Assembly (NCBI RefSeq): GCF_029223285.1
Contig: NZ_JARHUJ010000009.1
Location: 248,001-312,000 of the forward strand
DNA from: Paraflavitalea sp. CAU 1676
GTDB lineage: Bacteria; Bacteroidota; Bacteroidia; Chitinophagales; Chitinophagaceae
Direction of reading: 5' to 3'
Length of the DNA stretch: 64,000 bases
Under the pieces are notes generated by a model. The model saw only the letters and a program-made list of their open reading frames with translations. It did no database searches and was not told where the DNA came from. Shown piece by piece: positions 42,337 through 51,476 of the stretch. The translations under genes were made by a program, and so were the position numbers. Each line of letters opens with the position of its first letter. Positions within the stretch are counted from its first letter, which is position 1.

Positions 42337-43710
42337 ATGCATAAAATGCTAAGCTTTGTGCTAATGGCGGGTGTCTTCTTGTCGGCCTGCCACAAAAAGG
42401 ACAACAAGGCCCAAATAGAAGAAGTGCCCTCAAAGCCACTGGTTACTGCGCTGAAACCTCCCATAGGTCCGGCCGTCACTGCCACAATTGGCGCGCAGGG
42501 AGGACAGCTTGCTACCGCCGATGGAAAGTTGAAGATCATCGTGCCCGCTGGAGCTGTCTCCACCAACCAAACTTTTAGCATACAGCCTGTAGAAGCAACT
42601 GTAAACAATAGTATCAAAGCAACGAATTCCTATAAACTCCTGCCTGAAGGTGCCACCTTTAGCAAGCCTGTTACGGTGGTCATGCAGTACGATCCCACTG
42701 ATATTACAACTGGGGCCGAGCATCTCTTGAGGGTAGCTACCCAGGATGCGACAGGAGTTTGGAAAACTATTCCTGCTGCACTTAATAAAACAAACCATAC
42801 CCTCACGGTCGAAACAACGCACTTTAGCTGTTTCGAATTCTATGACTTGTTTAAATTATTCTCCAATAAGGATACAGTCCTTGTTGGAGAAAAGGTGAAG
42901 TTTAAACTTGGCCACCAGCTCAGTGAAAACGATAATGTAATGTCGCCACTTGTGCCTTATGTTACTACTGAATTTGATCGGGGCGGGGAAAATCACTATT
43001 TCTCTATTACTTCACATTATGTGGATGTTGTGAAAGGATGGAGGGTATATGAAGGACCGGGCTCCGTCGTTGGCAAGAGTAGTGTAAATGGGCTCAATAG
43101 CGAAGCAGAATACACCGCGCCCGATCAGGTCAATGGGCCAAAAAATGTCACAATCGAAGTTACCCTCGAGGGTGATAAGGACATACCAGATCCATGGGCG
43201 CCAGGCGGTTTCAGTAAGCTTGGCAAACTTATTATACATAAAACGATCACGGTAATACCCAAAGATATTGCGTTAGTTACGATAAATGGAGTAGAGCATT
43301 GGTTAAAAGCTGGCGTCAGTGCCACTTCTGCAAATGGGCAAACATACGTAGCGGCATCCAATGACAATGGAAAAATTAGTTTTATTGTCAATGTTGGCGC
43401 CACAGTCCCAGGGGGGTATTCTTGTGGAGAGATGCAGGCAAATAATGGAAATGCATGGGTTAACCTCTCTTATACCAGTGGTACCGATAATGCGGTATTA
43501 CTTACATCCGGTTATTGTGAATCTCAAAATAATCAAACCAATCCCCTATACTCATCCGGAACCCTCAACATTACGCGGTTGGGGGCAATAGGCCAACCGT
43601 TAGAAGGTACCTGGTCAGGAGCCCTATACCAACAAATTCCCAATACAAACGGATGCCAGTTTTACGGCGCTGATGTTGGTATAAAATTCTACATGATTCG
43701 GAAGCAATAG
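42337..43710 (+). CDS. ZU5-like lipoprotein, paralog 2
   Basis: The 457-aa lipoprotein (MHKMLSFVLMAGVFLSAC) has the same layout as the 39981 product: TIGAQGGQLATADGKLKIIVPAGAVSTNQTFSIQPVEA, LLPEGATFSKPVTVVMQYDPTDITTGAEHLLRVATQDATGVW, THFSCFEFYDLFKLFSN, and C-terminal LYSSGTLNITRLGAIGQPLEGTWSGALYQ. A CGATAGCTTTA word lies just upstream as in paralog 3. The middle region is the most divergent, as expected if it makes the specific contacts. Confidence 0.8.
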   Translation: MHKMLSFVLMAGVFLSACHKKDNKAQIEEVPSKPLVTALKPPIGPAVTATIGAQGGQLATADGKLKIIVPAGAVSTNQTFSIQPVEATVNNSIKATNSYKLLPEGATFSKPVTVVMQYDPTDITTGAEHLLRVATQDATGVWKTIPAALNKTNHTLTVETTHFSCFEFYDLFKLFSNKDTVLVGEKVKFKLGHQLSENDNVMSPLVPYVTTEFDRGGENHYFSITSHYVDVVKGWRVYEGPGSVVGKSSVNGLNSEAEYTAPDQVNGPKNVTIEVTLEGDKDIPDPWAPGGFSKLGKLIIHKTITVIPKDIALVTINGVEHWLKAGVSATSANGQTYVAASNDNGKISFIVNVGATVPGGYSCGEMQANNGNAWVNLSYTSGTDNAVLLTSGYCESQNNQTNPLYSSGTLNITRLGAIGQPLEGTWSGALYQQIPNTNGCQFYGADVGIKFYMIRKQ

Positions 43711-43731
43711 TGCTCCATACAATAGGTATAA

Positions 43732-43757
43732 AGAGGCCCGGCATAAACCGGGCCTCT
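43732..43757 (+). terminator. Intrinsic terminator after ZU5 paralog 2
   Basis: A perfect 10-bp stem AGAGGCCCGG / CCGGGCCTCT with a 6-base loop, followed by a C/T-rich tail. Confidence 0.85.
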
Positions 43758-43927
43758 CTCTATATATAAGCTGAGCGCCCATTGTTCGGAGCGATCCATA
43801 TCAGGGCGCCTGCACGGAAAATGCCAACTATAACAAAGAGCAGCTCAGCGTCCCTTTCCCTCAGTTAGATCCTGTTCCGTTTATTATTAACCGGCCACCC
43901 GATAGCTTTATGCCAAAAAACGATCGT

Positions 43928-45307
43928 ATGTCTAAAATGCTCAGCCTCGTGCTGTTGGGTAGTCTGCTGGTCACAGCATGCCGCAAACCCGGTAACGAGC
44001 CCCAAAAGGACGAAATTCCCAGTGATATAGTAGTCACAGGCCAGGGCGACCCCACCGGCCCGCTCGTATCTGCCAGCATAGGCGTGCAAGGGGGAGAGCT
44101 TACTACCGCTGACGGAAAGTTGAAGATCATAGTTCCCGCAGGTGCTGTCACAGCCAACCAAACTTTTAGCATACAACCTGTTGAGAATACCTTCCGTCAG
44201 GGCAAGAACTTCAGGAACGCTTTCAGGCTGCTTCCCGCAGTAACGACCTTTTCCAGACCAGTGATCGTTGTCATGCAATATGATCCTGCCGAAATCACCA
44301 GTGGAGCCGAAGATATTCTCCAGGTTGCCTATCAGGATGAAACGGGAGGGTGGAAAGCAGTTCCTTCCGCACTCGATAAAAGGGCCCATACCCTCACCGT
44401 CCAGGCAACCCACTTCAGTGATTACGTATACTACGAGCAGTTCGAGTTGTTTTCCAATAAAGACGTAGTCTTCGCAGGCGAAAAGGTAAAGTTTAAACTG
44501 GGCCTTCAGGTAGCACTTTCCAGCAGCCACAACGACATGTTGGAGCCGATGGAAACTTATATAACCTCCGAATTCGATCGGGGCAAAGAAAATACGTACA
44601 GCCCAGTACTGGGTGGCTACGTCACCACGGTAAAAGATTGGAAGGTCGTGACAGGCGGTGGAACGGTGCTAGGGATGAAAAATGGCAACAAGTTCGATAG
44701 CGAAGCCGAATACACGGCCCCCACAGAGGTCACAGCAGCAAGAGAGGTTGTAATTGAGGTAACCCTCGAAGGTGCCGAACCAATAGCTGATCCTTCTGCG
44801 CCCGGTGGTAAACGCAAACCAGGTCCGCTCGTCCTGCGCAAAACAATGAAGCTGGTGCCCGAAACCTATGCCGTTCTCACGTTCAAAGGGCAGGACTACC
44901 TGTTCACCGATGGGCTCACGGTGGCAACACACTTTGGTCAAACCACCATCTTTGCAGCCAGCTCAGAGCTGCACATGGATATTGATTTTACGGTAGGTGC
45001 GCAGGCAGCAGGAGTGTATCCCTGTGGACAGGCTGAATCCGGAAATGGGAAAGCAACGGTCTTGTTCAGTTATGTTTCCGGTGGCACCTATATCGAAGCA
45101 AACAGTACTTACTGCGAGTTACAGAGCGGCGTAGCTGTAGCGAAGTATTCGTCCAGCAGCGTCCACATTACCCGCTTTGCTGCACCGGGTGAAATAGTGG
45201 AAGGTAAATGGGCCGGTACGCTTTACCAGGAAAAACCCAACACCACCGGTTGTAAATTCGACCCCATAACGGTCGGTGTGCAATTTCGCATCAGGCGCCA
45301 GTCATAA
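43928..45307 (+). CDS. ZU5-like lipoprotein, paralog 3
   Basis: This is a 459-aa lipoprotein. ATG at 43928 (MSKMLSLVLLGSLLVTAC) is chosen because it aligns with MRKMLS and MHKMLS of the other copies. The ZU5-like part reads SIGVQGGELTTADGKLKIIVPAGAVTANQTFSIQPVEN; then YDPAEITSGAEDILQVAYQDETGGW, ATHFSDYVYYEQFELFSN and the C-terminal SSSVHITRFAAPGEIVEGKWAGTLYQ. The upstream CGATAGCTTTA word is shared with paralog 2. It ends 45 bases before an 11-bp hairpin. Confidence 0.8.
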   Translation: MSKMLSLVLLGSLLVTACRKPGNEPQKDEIPSDIVVTGQGDPTGPLVSASIGVQGGELTTADGKLKIIVPAGAVTANQTFSIQPVENTFRQGKNFRNAFRLLPAVTTFSRPVIVVMQYDPAEITSGAEDILQVAYQDETGGWKAVPSALDKRAHTLTVQATHFSDYVYYEQFELFSNKDVVFAGEKVKFKLGLQVALSSSHNDMLEPMETYITSEFDRGKENTYSPVLGGYVTTVKDWKVVTGGGTVLGMKNGNKFDSEAEYTAPTEVTAAREVVIEVTLEGAEPIADPSAPGGKRKPGPLVLRKTMKLVPETYAVLTFKGQDYLFTDGLTVATHFGQTTIFAASSELHMDIDFTVGAQAAGVYPCGQAESGNGKATVLFSYVSGGTYIEANSTYCELQSGVAVAKYSSSSVHITRFAAPGEIVEGKWAGTLYQEKPNTTGCKFDPITVGVQFRIRRQS

Positions 45308-45352
45308 CACAACCAGACAAAGCAGGACAGTCATTCATCGTCCACACAATAC

Positions 45353-45389
45353 ATTTGAAAGGCTCCGCACAACCCGGGGCCTTTCAAAT
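45353..45389 (+). terminator. Intrinsic terminator-like hairpin before the PcRGLX gene
   Basis: An 11-bp stem ATTTGAAAGGC / GCCTTTCAAAT lies 45 bases after the lipoprotein stop; it ends 9 bases before the next ATG, so it may also mask translation start. Confidence 0.7.
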
Positions 45390-45398
45390 TACCTAACG

Positions 45399-48254
45399 AT
45401 GAAGAAGAAGCCTGCCAGCACCCGCCGCCATTTTGTAAAGAAAACCATCACGCTCGCAGCCGGATGGCCCCTGCTCAATAACTTGTCGGCCTTTGCCAAT
45501 AGCAACACAGCAACCGCCAGCAATACAGCCACCAACGGCAACGCCACTACTGACAACACAACAGCAAACACCGTCGCTAAATCCCTCGTACCGCACCCCG
45601 TTCCCCTCCAGTGGCTCGATGTAGCCGCGCCCGCACAGGCCGGTGCCACCACCTGGGGAACCCCCTGGCCACAAGGCGCCGTCGATCCCAACACCAACTT
45701 CTCCCTGCAGCAAGTCAACGGAGAAGCCCTGCCGCTCCAATCCTGGCCCCTCGCATACTGGCCCGATGGAACCCTCAAATGGACCGGTCACGCTACAGCC
45801 TGGCAGCAACCGCCACAAGGCGCCCTGCAACTAACAACCAGCGGCAATGCACCCGAAGCAAAGCCGCTCGCCACTGAAACAGCCAGTAGCATTACCGTCA
45901 ATACCGGCCTCATCACCGCCGTCATCAATAAAAAGGGCACAACACTCATCAGCACCCTCTCGCTTGGTAAACAGACAATTGCTGAAGAAGGTAAGCTCAT
46001 ACTACTTAATAGCACCGATCCCGACAACCAAACCGGTACAACCATAACCCAGGAATTTTCGGGCACTATAGATGCAGTTACGCTCGAACAAAACGGCCCC
46101 ATCCGCACCGTGGTAAAGATCACCGGCCGCCATACACCCACCCCCTGGAAGCATACGGCAGAACAACATTACAACATGCCGCCGCGCCGGACTGGCGAAC
46201 CACACCGCCCTTGGCTACCTTTCGTCATTCGCTTCTATTTCTTCCAGGGTAGCGATAGCATCCGTATCCTGCACACCATCACCTTCGATGGCAACGAACA
46301 ACAGGATTTCATCAGCGGCCTCGGCATTCGATTCACCGTTCCGCTTAAAGATGAGTTGCACGATCGCCACATCCGATTCGTCGGTCATGATAAAGGCGTC
46401 TTTGCAGAAGCAGTCCGCGGTCTCACCGGCCTTCGCCGCGATCCCGGCAAGCCCTTCACAGATGCCCAGACAAAAGGCCTCGCCACACCACCCAATAGTG
46501 AAATGCCCGCTGCCGTAGCACAACGCCTGCAATACATTCCTGCCTTCGGCGATTATACCTTGTTTCAATCCTCACCCAATTCTTTCAATATACAGAAACG
46601 TACACGACAGGGATATGGATGGATACAATCTGCCCAGGGTACCCGTTCCGATGGCATGGCCTTCCTCGGCACACCCACCGGCGGCATCGCCATCGGCATC
46701 CGCAATTGCTGGCAGTCGTATCCGGCACAATTGGATATACGGAACGCGCACACGCAATATGCCACCCTCACCGCCTGGCTCTGGGCGCCCAAAGCATCAC
46801 CCATGGACCTCCGCTTCTACCACGACGGCATGAAGCAGGATACCTATAAAGAGCAACTCGAGGGACTTGAAATAACCTATGAAGATTACGAGCCCGGCTT
46901 CGGCACACCCGTAGGCGTGGCCCGCACCAGCGAACTGCAATTGCATGTGCTCGCCGCCACACCCTCCAACGAGCAGCTGGCCAACCTGGCCGCAAGCCTG
47001 CAGCAACCACCACAACTCACCTGCGCGCCCACACGCTACGCTGAAGCTGGTGTATTCGCACTCAACTGGAATCAACCCGCCAATAATGAGCCCCGCATAC
47101 AGGCAATCAAACAGCAGCTTGAAGATTACTTCAGCCAATACCAGCTCGAAGTAGATCAACGGGCCTGGTACGGCTATTGGAACTATGGCGATGTCATGCA
47201 CTCCTACGATCGGGATCGCCATGTCTGGAAATACGATGTCGGTGGATTCGCCTGGGATAACTCCGAGCTCTCCACCGATCTATGGTTATGGTATTACTTC
47301 CTGTATACCGGCAAGGCCGACGTGTTTCGATTTGCCGAAGCCATGACGCGCCACACCGGCGAAGTAGATGTACACCACCTCGGCCGCTTCGCACCACTCG
47401 GCTCGCGCCACAACGTATTGCACTGGGGCTGCAGCGCCAAGCAGCTGCGCATATCCACCGTGGCCAACCGCCGCATCTATTATTATCTTACCGCCGATGA
47501 ACGTGTGGGCGATCTCATGCGCGAACAGGTAGAAGCCGTGCGCACCCTCAGCAACATCGTGCCCGGTCGCAAAGTAGGGCAGGTAGCAGCTACCAATGCT
47601 GCGCAGGCCAGCGTATCCTTTGGCACCGATTGGGGCGCCATCGCCGCTGCCTGGCTCACCGAGTGGGAGCGTACCAACAATCCCAAAGTCCGCGATCGCC
47701 TCTTCAATTCCATGCGCACCATCGCTGCCCAGCCGCACGGATTCTTTACCGGCACCGCCAACATGACCCTCGATACCGGCACTTTTGATATCGTCACCAA
47801 CAGCCGCCCCCACGCCTCCCACCTCTCCGCCGTGTTCGGATTGGCAGAGATTTGCGCAGAATTGGTCGCACTAACTGACAATCCGGCTTTTTCCCAGGCA
47901 TGGCTCCAATATTGCGTACTCTACAATGCCACACCCGAAGAACAACGTAACGCATTGGGAACTGCTCTCAGTAAGTTAAATTTGCAACAGGGTCATGCCC
48001 GGTTAACTGCCTTCGCAGCCCGGCACGGTCACAACGACAGGCTCGCCGCAAGGGCTTGGAAGGAGTTTTTCGATGGAGGAGCAGGCATCCGGCGGCCCGA
48101 TTTGGTAACGCAGTCACTCAAAGGTCCGCAGGTGCTCAATCCGGTAAAGGAAGCCGAAAACGTTTCCACCAATGCAGTCGCTCAATGGGGCCTCACCGCA
48201 TTGTTCCTCCTCGGGTACATCGCACCATCCTTGCCGGTAACAACAAACAAATAG
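45399..48254 (+). CDS. PcRGLX/YetA-like protein (exo-rhamnogalacturonan lyase family), Tat-exported
   Basis: This is a 951-aa exported protein. ATG at 45399 is chosen because it opens a twin-arginine signal (STRRHFVKKTITLAAG); the upstream frame overlaps the previous gene. An Asn/Thr-rich linker follows (about 38-62), then the typical start of the family: VPLQWLDVAAPAQAG, WGTPWPQGAVDPNTNFSLQQVNGEALPLQSWPLAYWPDGTLKW. The long middle contains beta-sandwich parts and the C-terminal half (from about 580) an alpha/alpha-barrel-like region (WYGYWNYGDVMHSYDRDRHVWKYDVGGFAWDNSE). Family members are rhamnogalacturonan exo-lyases (PcRGLX, PL26), but only a few have been tested. Substrate not confirmed. 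Confidence 0.83.
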   Translation: MKKKPASTRRHFVKKTITLAAGWPLLNNLSAFANSNTATASNTATNGNATTDNTTANTVAKSLVPHPVPLQWLDVAAPAQAGATTWGTPWPQGAVDPNTNFSLQQVNGEALPLQSWPLAYWPDGTLKWTGHATAWQQPPQGALQLTTSGNAPEAKPLATETASSITVNTGLITAVINKKGTTLISTLSLGKQTIAEEGKLILLNSTDPDNQTGTTITQEFSGTIDAVTLEQNGPIRTVVKITGRHTPTPWKHTAEQHYNMPPRRTGEPHRPWLPFVIRFYFFQGSDSIRILHTITFDGNEQQDFISGLGIRFTVPLKDELHDRHIRFVGHDKGVFAEAVRGLTGLRRDPGKPFTDAQTKGLATPPNSEMPAAVAQRLQYIPAFGDYTLFQSSPNSFNIQKRTRQGYGWIQSAQGTRSDGMAFLGTPTGGIAIGIRNCWQSYPAQLDIRNAHTQYATLTAWLWAPKASPMDLRFYHDGMKQDTYKEQLEGLEITYEDYEPGFGTPVGVARTSELQLHVLAATPSNEQLANLAASLQQPPQLTCAPTRYAEAGVFALNWNQPANNEPRIQAIKQQLEDYFSQYQLEVDQRAWYGYWNYGDVMHSYDRDRHVWKYDVGGFAWDNSELSTDLWLWYYFLYTGKADVFRFAEAMTRHTGEVDVHHLGRFAPLGSRHNVLHWGCSAKQLRISTVANRRIYYYLTADERVGDLMREQVEAVRTLSNIVPGRKVGQVAATNAAQASVSFGTDWGAIAAAWLTEWERTNNPKVRDRLFNSMRTIAAQPHGFFTGTANMTLDTGTFDIVTNSRPHASHLSAVFGLAEICAELVALTDNPAFSQAWLQYCVLYNATPEEQRNALGTALSKLNLQQGHARLTAFAARHGHNDRLAARAWKEFFDGGAGIRRPDLVTQSLKGPQVLNPVKEAENVSTNAVAQWGLTALFLLGYIAPSLPVTTNK

Positions 48255-48319
48255 CGATAACGAAGCCTGCCGTATGTGTTGAACGCATATACCATGCGTC
48301 AATCCATTAAACACAACGT

Positions 48320-50353
48320 ATGCAGGATACATTCATATTCCAGGCCATGCTCTACCTGGCAGCGGCCGTCATCATGGTTCCCATCGCCAAAAGGCTGGGC
48401 CTCGGTTCCGTATTGGGATACCTCATCGCAGGTATCATCATGGGCCCCGCCGTCCTCAAGCTCATCGGCAAAGAAGGACAGGATCTCATGCACTTCGCCG
48501 AATTCGGAGTCGTGATGATGCTCTTCGTCATTGGCCTCGAGCTCGAACCATCCCGCCTCTGGCACCTGCGTCGTTCCATCATCGGCATGGGCGGTATGCA
48601 GGTAGTGCTCACCACCGTCATCGTTGCGGGCATCGCCATGTTGTTCAATATCGGCTGGCGCGAATCACTCGCAGTAGGCATGATCGTATCACTTTCCTCT
48701 ACAGCGATCGTGTTACAGTCGCTACAGGAAAAAGGAATAATGCAAACCGCGGCCGGACAATCATCTTTCTCCGTACTCCTCTTCCAGGATATCGCCGTCA
48801 TCCCCATGCTGGCGCTCTTTCCGTTGCTCTCTGCCAACCTATCCGAAGCAGAAGCTGCGGCACATCATCAGGCGGGCCTGGCAGGTACACTTCCTTCCTG
48901 GGCGCAAACACTCCTGGTATTGGGCTCTGTTTTACTCATCATCGTAACAGGCCGCTACCTCACACGCCCGCTCTTTCGCCTCATCGCCAAAACGGGCATG
49001 CGCGAAATGTTTACCGCCACCGCCTTGTTATTGGTGGTCGGCATCGCCGTACTCATGACATCCGTAGGCCTCAGCCCCGCACTGGGTACCTTCCTCGCCG
49101 GAGTCGTACTGGCCAATAGCGAATACCGCCACGAACTCGAAAGTGATATCGATCCCTTCAAAGGATTACTGCTTGGGTTATTCTTTATCGCCGTAGGCGC
49201 CTCCATCAATTTTGGGCTGATCATACCGCACCCCTGGATGATAGCTGGCCTGGTACTCGGCGTCATCCTGCTTAAACTCGTTGTGTTATTTGTAGTGGGA
49301 AAAGCCTTTGGGATGAGCACAGCGCAGAATACCATCTTTAGTTTCGGCCTTGCGCAGATCGGAGAGTTCGCCTTCGTACTCATCAGTTTCTCCCTGCAGG
49401 GAAATATTCTCAGCAAAGAAACCGGCGAGATCATGATGGCCGTCGTCGCCATCAGTATGGCGCTTACGCCCCTCGTTACCCTGGCCAATGAAAAGCTCAT
49501 CGTGCCGCGACTCTGTGCCGTCACTACCTCCATGCTCACTACCACCATCCGGGAAAGTGATATCGTAGAAGAGAACAACCCTGTCATCATCGCAGGCTAT
49601 GGTCACTTTGGCAATACCGTAGGCCGCTTCCTGCGCGCCAACAACGTAGGCGCCACCATCCTCGATACCGATAGCGATAATGTCGATTGGCTGCGGCGTA
49701 TAGGTTATAAGGTCTATTATGGCGATGCCAGCCGCCACAACCTGCTTGAGATAGCGGGCGCACACAAAGCGAAGGTTATCGTCATCGCCATTGGCGATCC
49801 CAAGAAGCGGCTCGAAGTGATAGAGACCATCAAGAAGCACTTCCCCAATCTCCAGATGCTAGTACGCTCCACGAACCGCTACGATGCCTATGATCTCATG
49901 AACGCCGGGATGCTGCACATCTACCGCGAAACACTTGATACCAGTCTTCGCCTCGGGGTCGATGCCATGAAGCTGCTGGGGTATACGTCTTCCATTGCCG
50001 ACAGGGCCGCCAAAACCTTCTTCACCCACGACGAAAAAGCGCTGAAGTACCTCTCCACCATCCGAAATGATGAAGAGTACATTACCGCAGCCCGCCGCAA
50101 TATGGAAGAGCTCACCCAGCTCGTGCAGGCCGATAGGATCGTCCAGGAGCCCCGCCACGAACTAACCGAAGCGGCCGCCCTGGAAGGCCACGACGGCGGT
50201 CCCGGCAATCTTTCTGCACACGACCTGTCCGCCGAAATGCTCGCTGTACGGGCCGAAGCCGGCGCCGACGGCATCTGGGATCCGGGCATCCCCCCCGAAC
50301 ATGAGCACCATTCGCCCGGCAAACAGGACGAAAACCCGCCGGGCACGGCTTAA
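48320..50353 (+). CDS. Kef-type monovalent cation/proton antiporter (CPA2) with TrkA-N domain
   Basis: The 677-aa inner-membrane protein has 12-13 hydrophobic helices (about 5-385) with CPA2 motifs (GSVLGYLIAGIIMGPAVL, SSTAIVLQSLQEKG, LLFQDIAVIPML, GTFLAGVVLANSEYRHELESDI). A cytoplasmic TrkA-N/RCK domain follows (about 420-540: PVIIAGYGHFGNTVGRFLRANNVGATILDTD, YYGDASRHNLLEIAGA), then a Glu/His/Pro-rich tail. It probably exchanges K+ for H+ under NAD(H) control, like KefB/KefC. The tail after about 630 is low-complexity. Confidence 0.92.
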   Translation: MQDTFIFQAMLYLAAAVIMVPIAKRLGLGSVLGYLIAGIIMGPAVLKLIGKEGQDLMHFAEFGVVMMLFVIGLELEPSRLWHLRRSIIGMGGMQVVLTTVIVAGIAMLFNIGWRESLAVGMIVSLSSTAIVLQSLQEKGIMQTAAGQSSFSVLLFQDIAVIPMLALFPLLSANLSEAEAAAHHQAGLAGTLPSWAQTLLVLGSVLLIIVTGRYLTRPLFRLIAKTGMREMFTATALLLVVGIAVLMTSVGLSPALGTFLAGVVLANSEYRHELESDIDPFKGLLLGLFFIAVGASINFGLIIPHPWMIAGLVLGVILLKLVVLFVVGKAFGMSTAQNTIFSFGLAQIGEFAFVLISFSLQGNILSKETGEIMMAVVAISMALTPLVTLANEKLIVPRLCAVTTSMLTTTIRESDIVEENNPVIIAGYGHFGNTVGRFLRANNVGATILDTDSDNVDWLRRIGYKVYYGDASRHNLLEIAGAHKAKVIVIAIGDPKKRLEVIETIKKHFPNLQMLVRSTNRYDAYDLMNAGMLHIYRETLDTSLRLGVDAMKLLGYTSSIADRAAKTFFTHDEKALKYLSTIRNDEEYITAARRNMEELTQLVQADRIVQEPRHELTEAAALEGHDGGPGNLSAHDLSAEMLAVRAEAGADGIWDPGIPPEHEHHSPGKQDENPPGTA

Positions 50354-50506
50354 GGTAGCTCCCGCTGGCCCATTCCGGACGTTAACGCATCTGCTCAAAG
50401 GGCACGAACCGGGCCTGCCACAGCAAGCAGGCTCACAGCCTACTAAATTGATAGAAATGTATTATCTTCCGCCCCATAACGTATCCGTCTTAACCGATTA
50501 AACAAC

Positions 50507-51394
50507 ATGAAAAAGATTTATTTAAGTGACGCCGGACCCAAGGTATCGCCCGCTATCTATGGATTTTACCGTTGGCAGGATGTAGACAATAAGGCCAAAG
50601 CGATGGAAAATACCATCCATCTCTGTCTTGAACTTGGTATCAACACATTCGATCATGCCGATATATATGGAGGATATGCCTGTGAAGAGCTGTTTGGAAA
50701 TGTTATCGCAAACGGATCAGTGAAAAGGGAAGACCTCGTCATCTTCACCAAATGTGGCGTGCTCGAGCCCCATGCCTCACGCCCCGATGTACGCATCCGC
50801 TATTGCGACACCTCCAAAGAACATATCCTGAAGAGTGTCGATAGCTCCCTCAAGAAATTACGCACCGATTATATCGATATCTTCCTGCTCAACAACCTCG
50901 ATCCCATCTCCAACCTCGAGGAAACCGCCCTCACCCTGCAAAGGTTGAAGGAGTCGGGCAAGGTAAAGAACATCGGTGTGGTGAACTTCTCGGTATTCCA
51001 GCACCAGCTGCTGGCTTCTTACCTGAAAACGCCCATCGTAACCAACCATGTGGAGCTCAACCTGCTCAACACAACTGCCCTCGACAACGGACAAGTAGAT
51101 TACTCCAAGCAGCGTTACATGCGACCGCTGGCATCGTCACCGCTTGCCGCAGGTCAAATCGCCAACGGAACCTCCGAAAAGGCAGCCCGCGTACGCGCAA
51201 AGCTCGAAGAGATTGGAAAGAAGTACAACGCCGATCTGGAATCGATCGCCGTGGCCTGGCTCGTGAAGCTGGGTGCATTGCCACTCATCGGCACCACCAG
51301 CGAACAAAGGATCCGTAACATCGCCAACTCCTTTACCATCGACCTCGATAACCAGGATTGGTACGAGCTGTACAATGCATCCCGCGGCGTTTAA
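50507..51394 (+). CDS. Aldo/keto reductase, YdhF-like, with altered catalytic residue
   Basis: The 295-aa cytoplasmic AKR has Asp/Tyr in FDHADIYGGYACEELFG and Lys in IFTKCGV. The catalytic His position, usually in a DIFLLHRPDP pattern, reads DIFLLNNLDP, so Asn replaces His. The NADPH site reads LIGTTSEQRIRNI. The rest is full length and well kept, so this may be a changed activity and not a dead gene. It follows the Kef gene by 153 bases and is closed by a terminator. Confidence 0.88.
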   Translation: MKKIYLSDAGPKVSPAIYGFYRWQDVDNKAKAMENTIHLCLELGINTFDHADIYGGYACEELFGNVIANGSVKREDLVIFTKCGVLEPHASRPDVRIRYCDTSKEHILKSVDSSLKKLRTDYIDIFLLNNLDPISNLEETALTLQRLKESGKVKNIGVVNFSVFQHQLLASYLKTPIVTNHVELNLLNTTALDNGQVDYSKQRYMRPLASSPLAAGQIANGTSEKAARVRAKLEEIGKKYNADLESIAVAWLVKLGALPLIGTTSEQRIRNIANSFTIDLDNQDWYELYNASRGV

Positions 51395-51412
51395 CGCCGT
51401 CCAACATAATAG

Positions 51413-51450
51413 AAGGGGTTGCCGGCATCCGCCAGCAACCCCTTTGTAAT
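51413..51450 (+). terminator. Intrinsic terminator after aldo/keto reductase
   Basis: A 10-bp stem AAGGGGTTGC / GCAACCCCTT with an inner GGC/GCC stem, followed by TGTAATTTTT. Confidence 0.88.
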
Positions 51451-51476
51451 TTTTATCCCTACAATCCCGCGTTCAC

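Noticed and set aside
45276-45398. Upstream extension of the PcRGLX-like gene
   Set aside because: It runs through the end of the previous lipoprotein gene and a terminator hairpin; the Tat signal begins at 45399.
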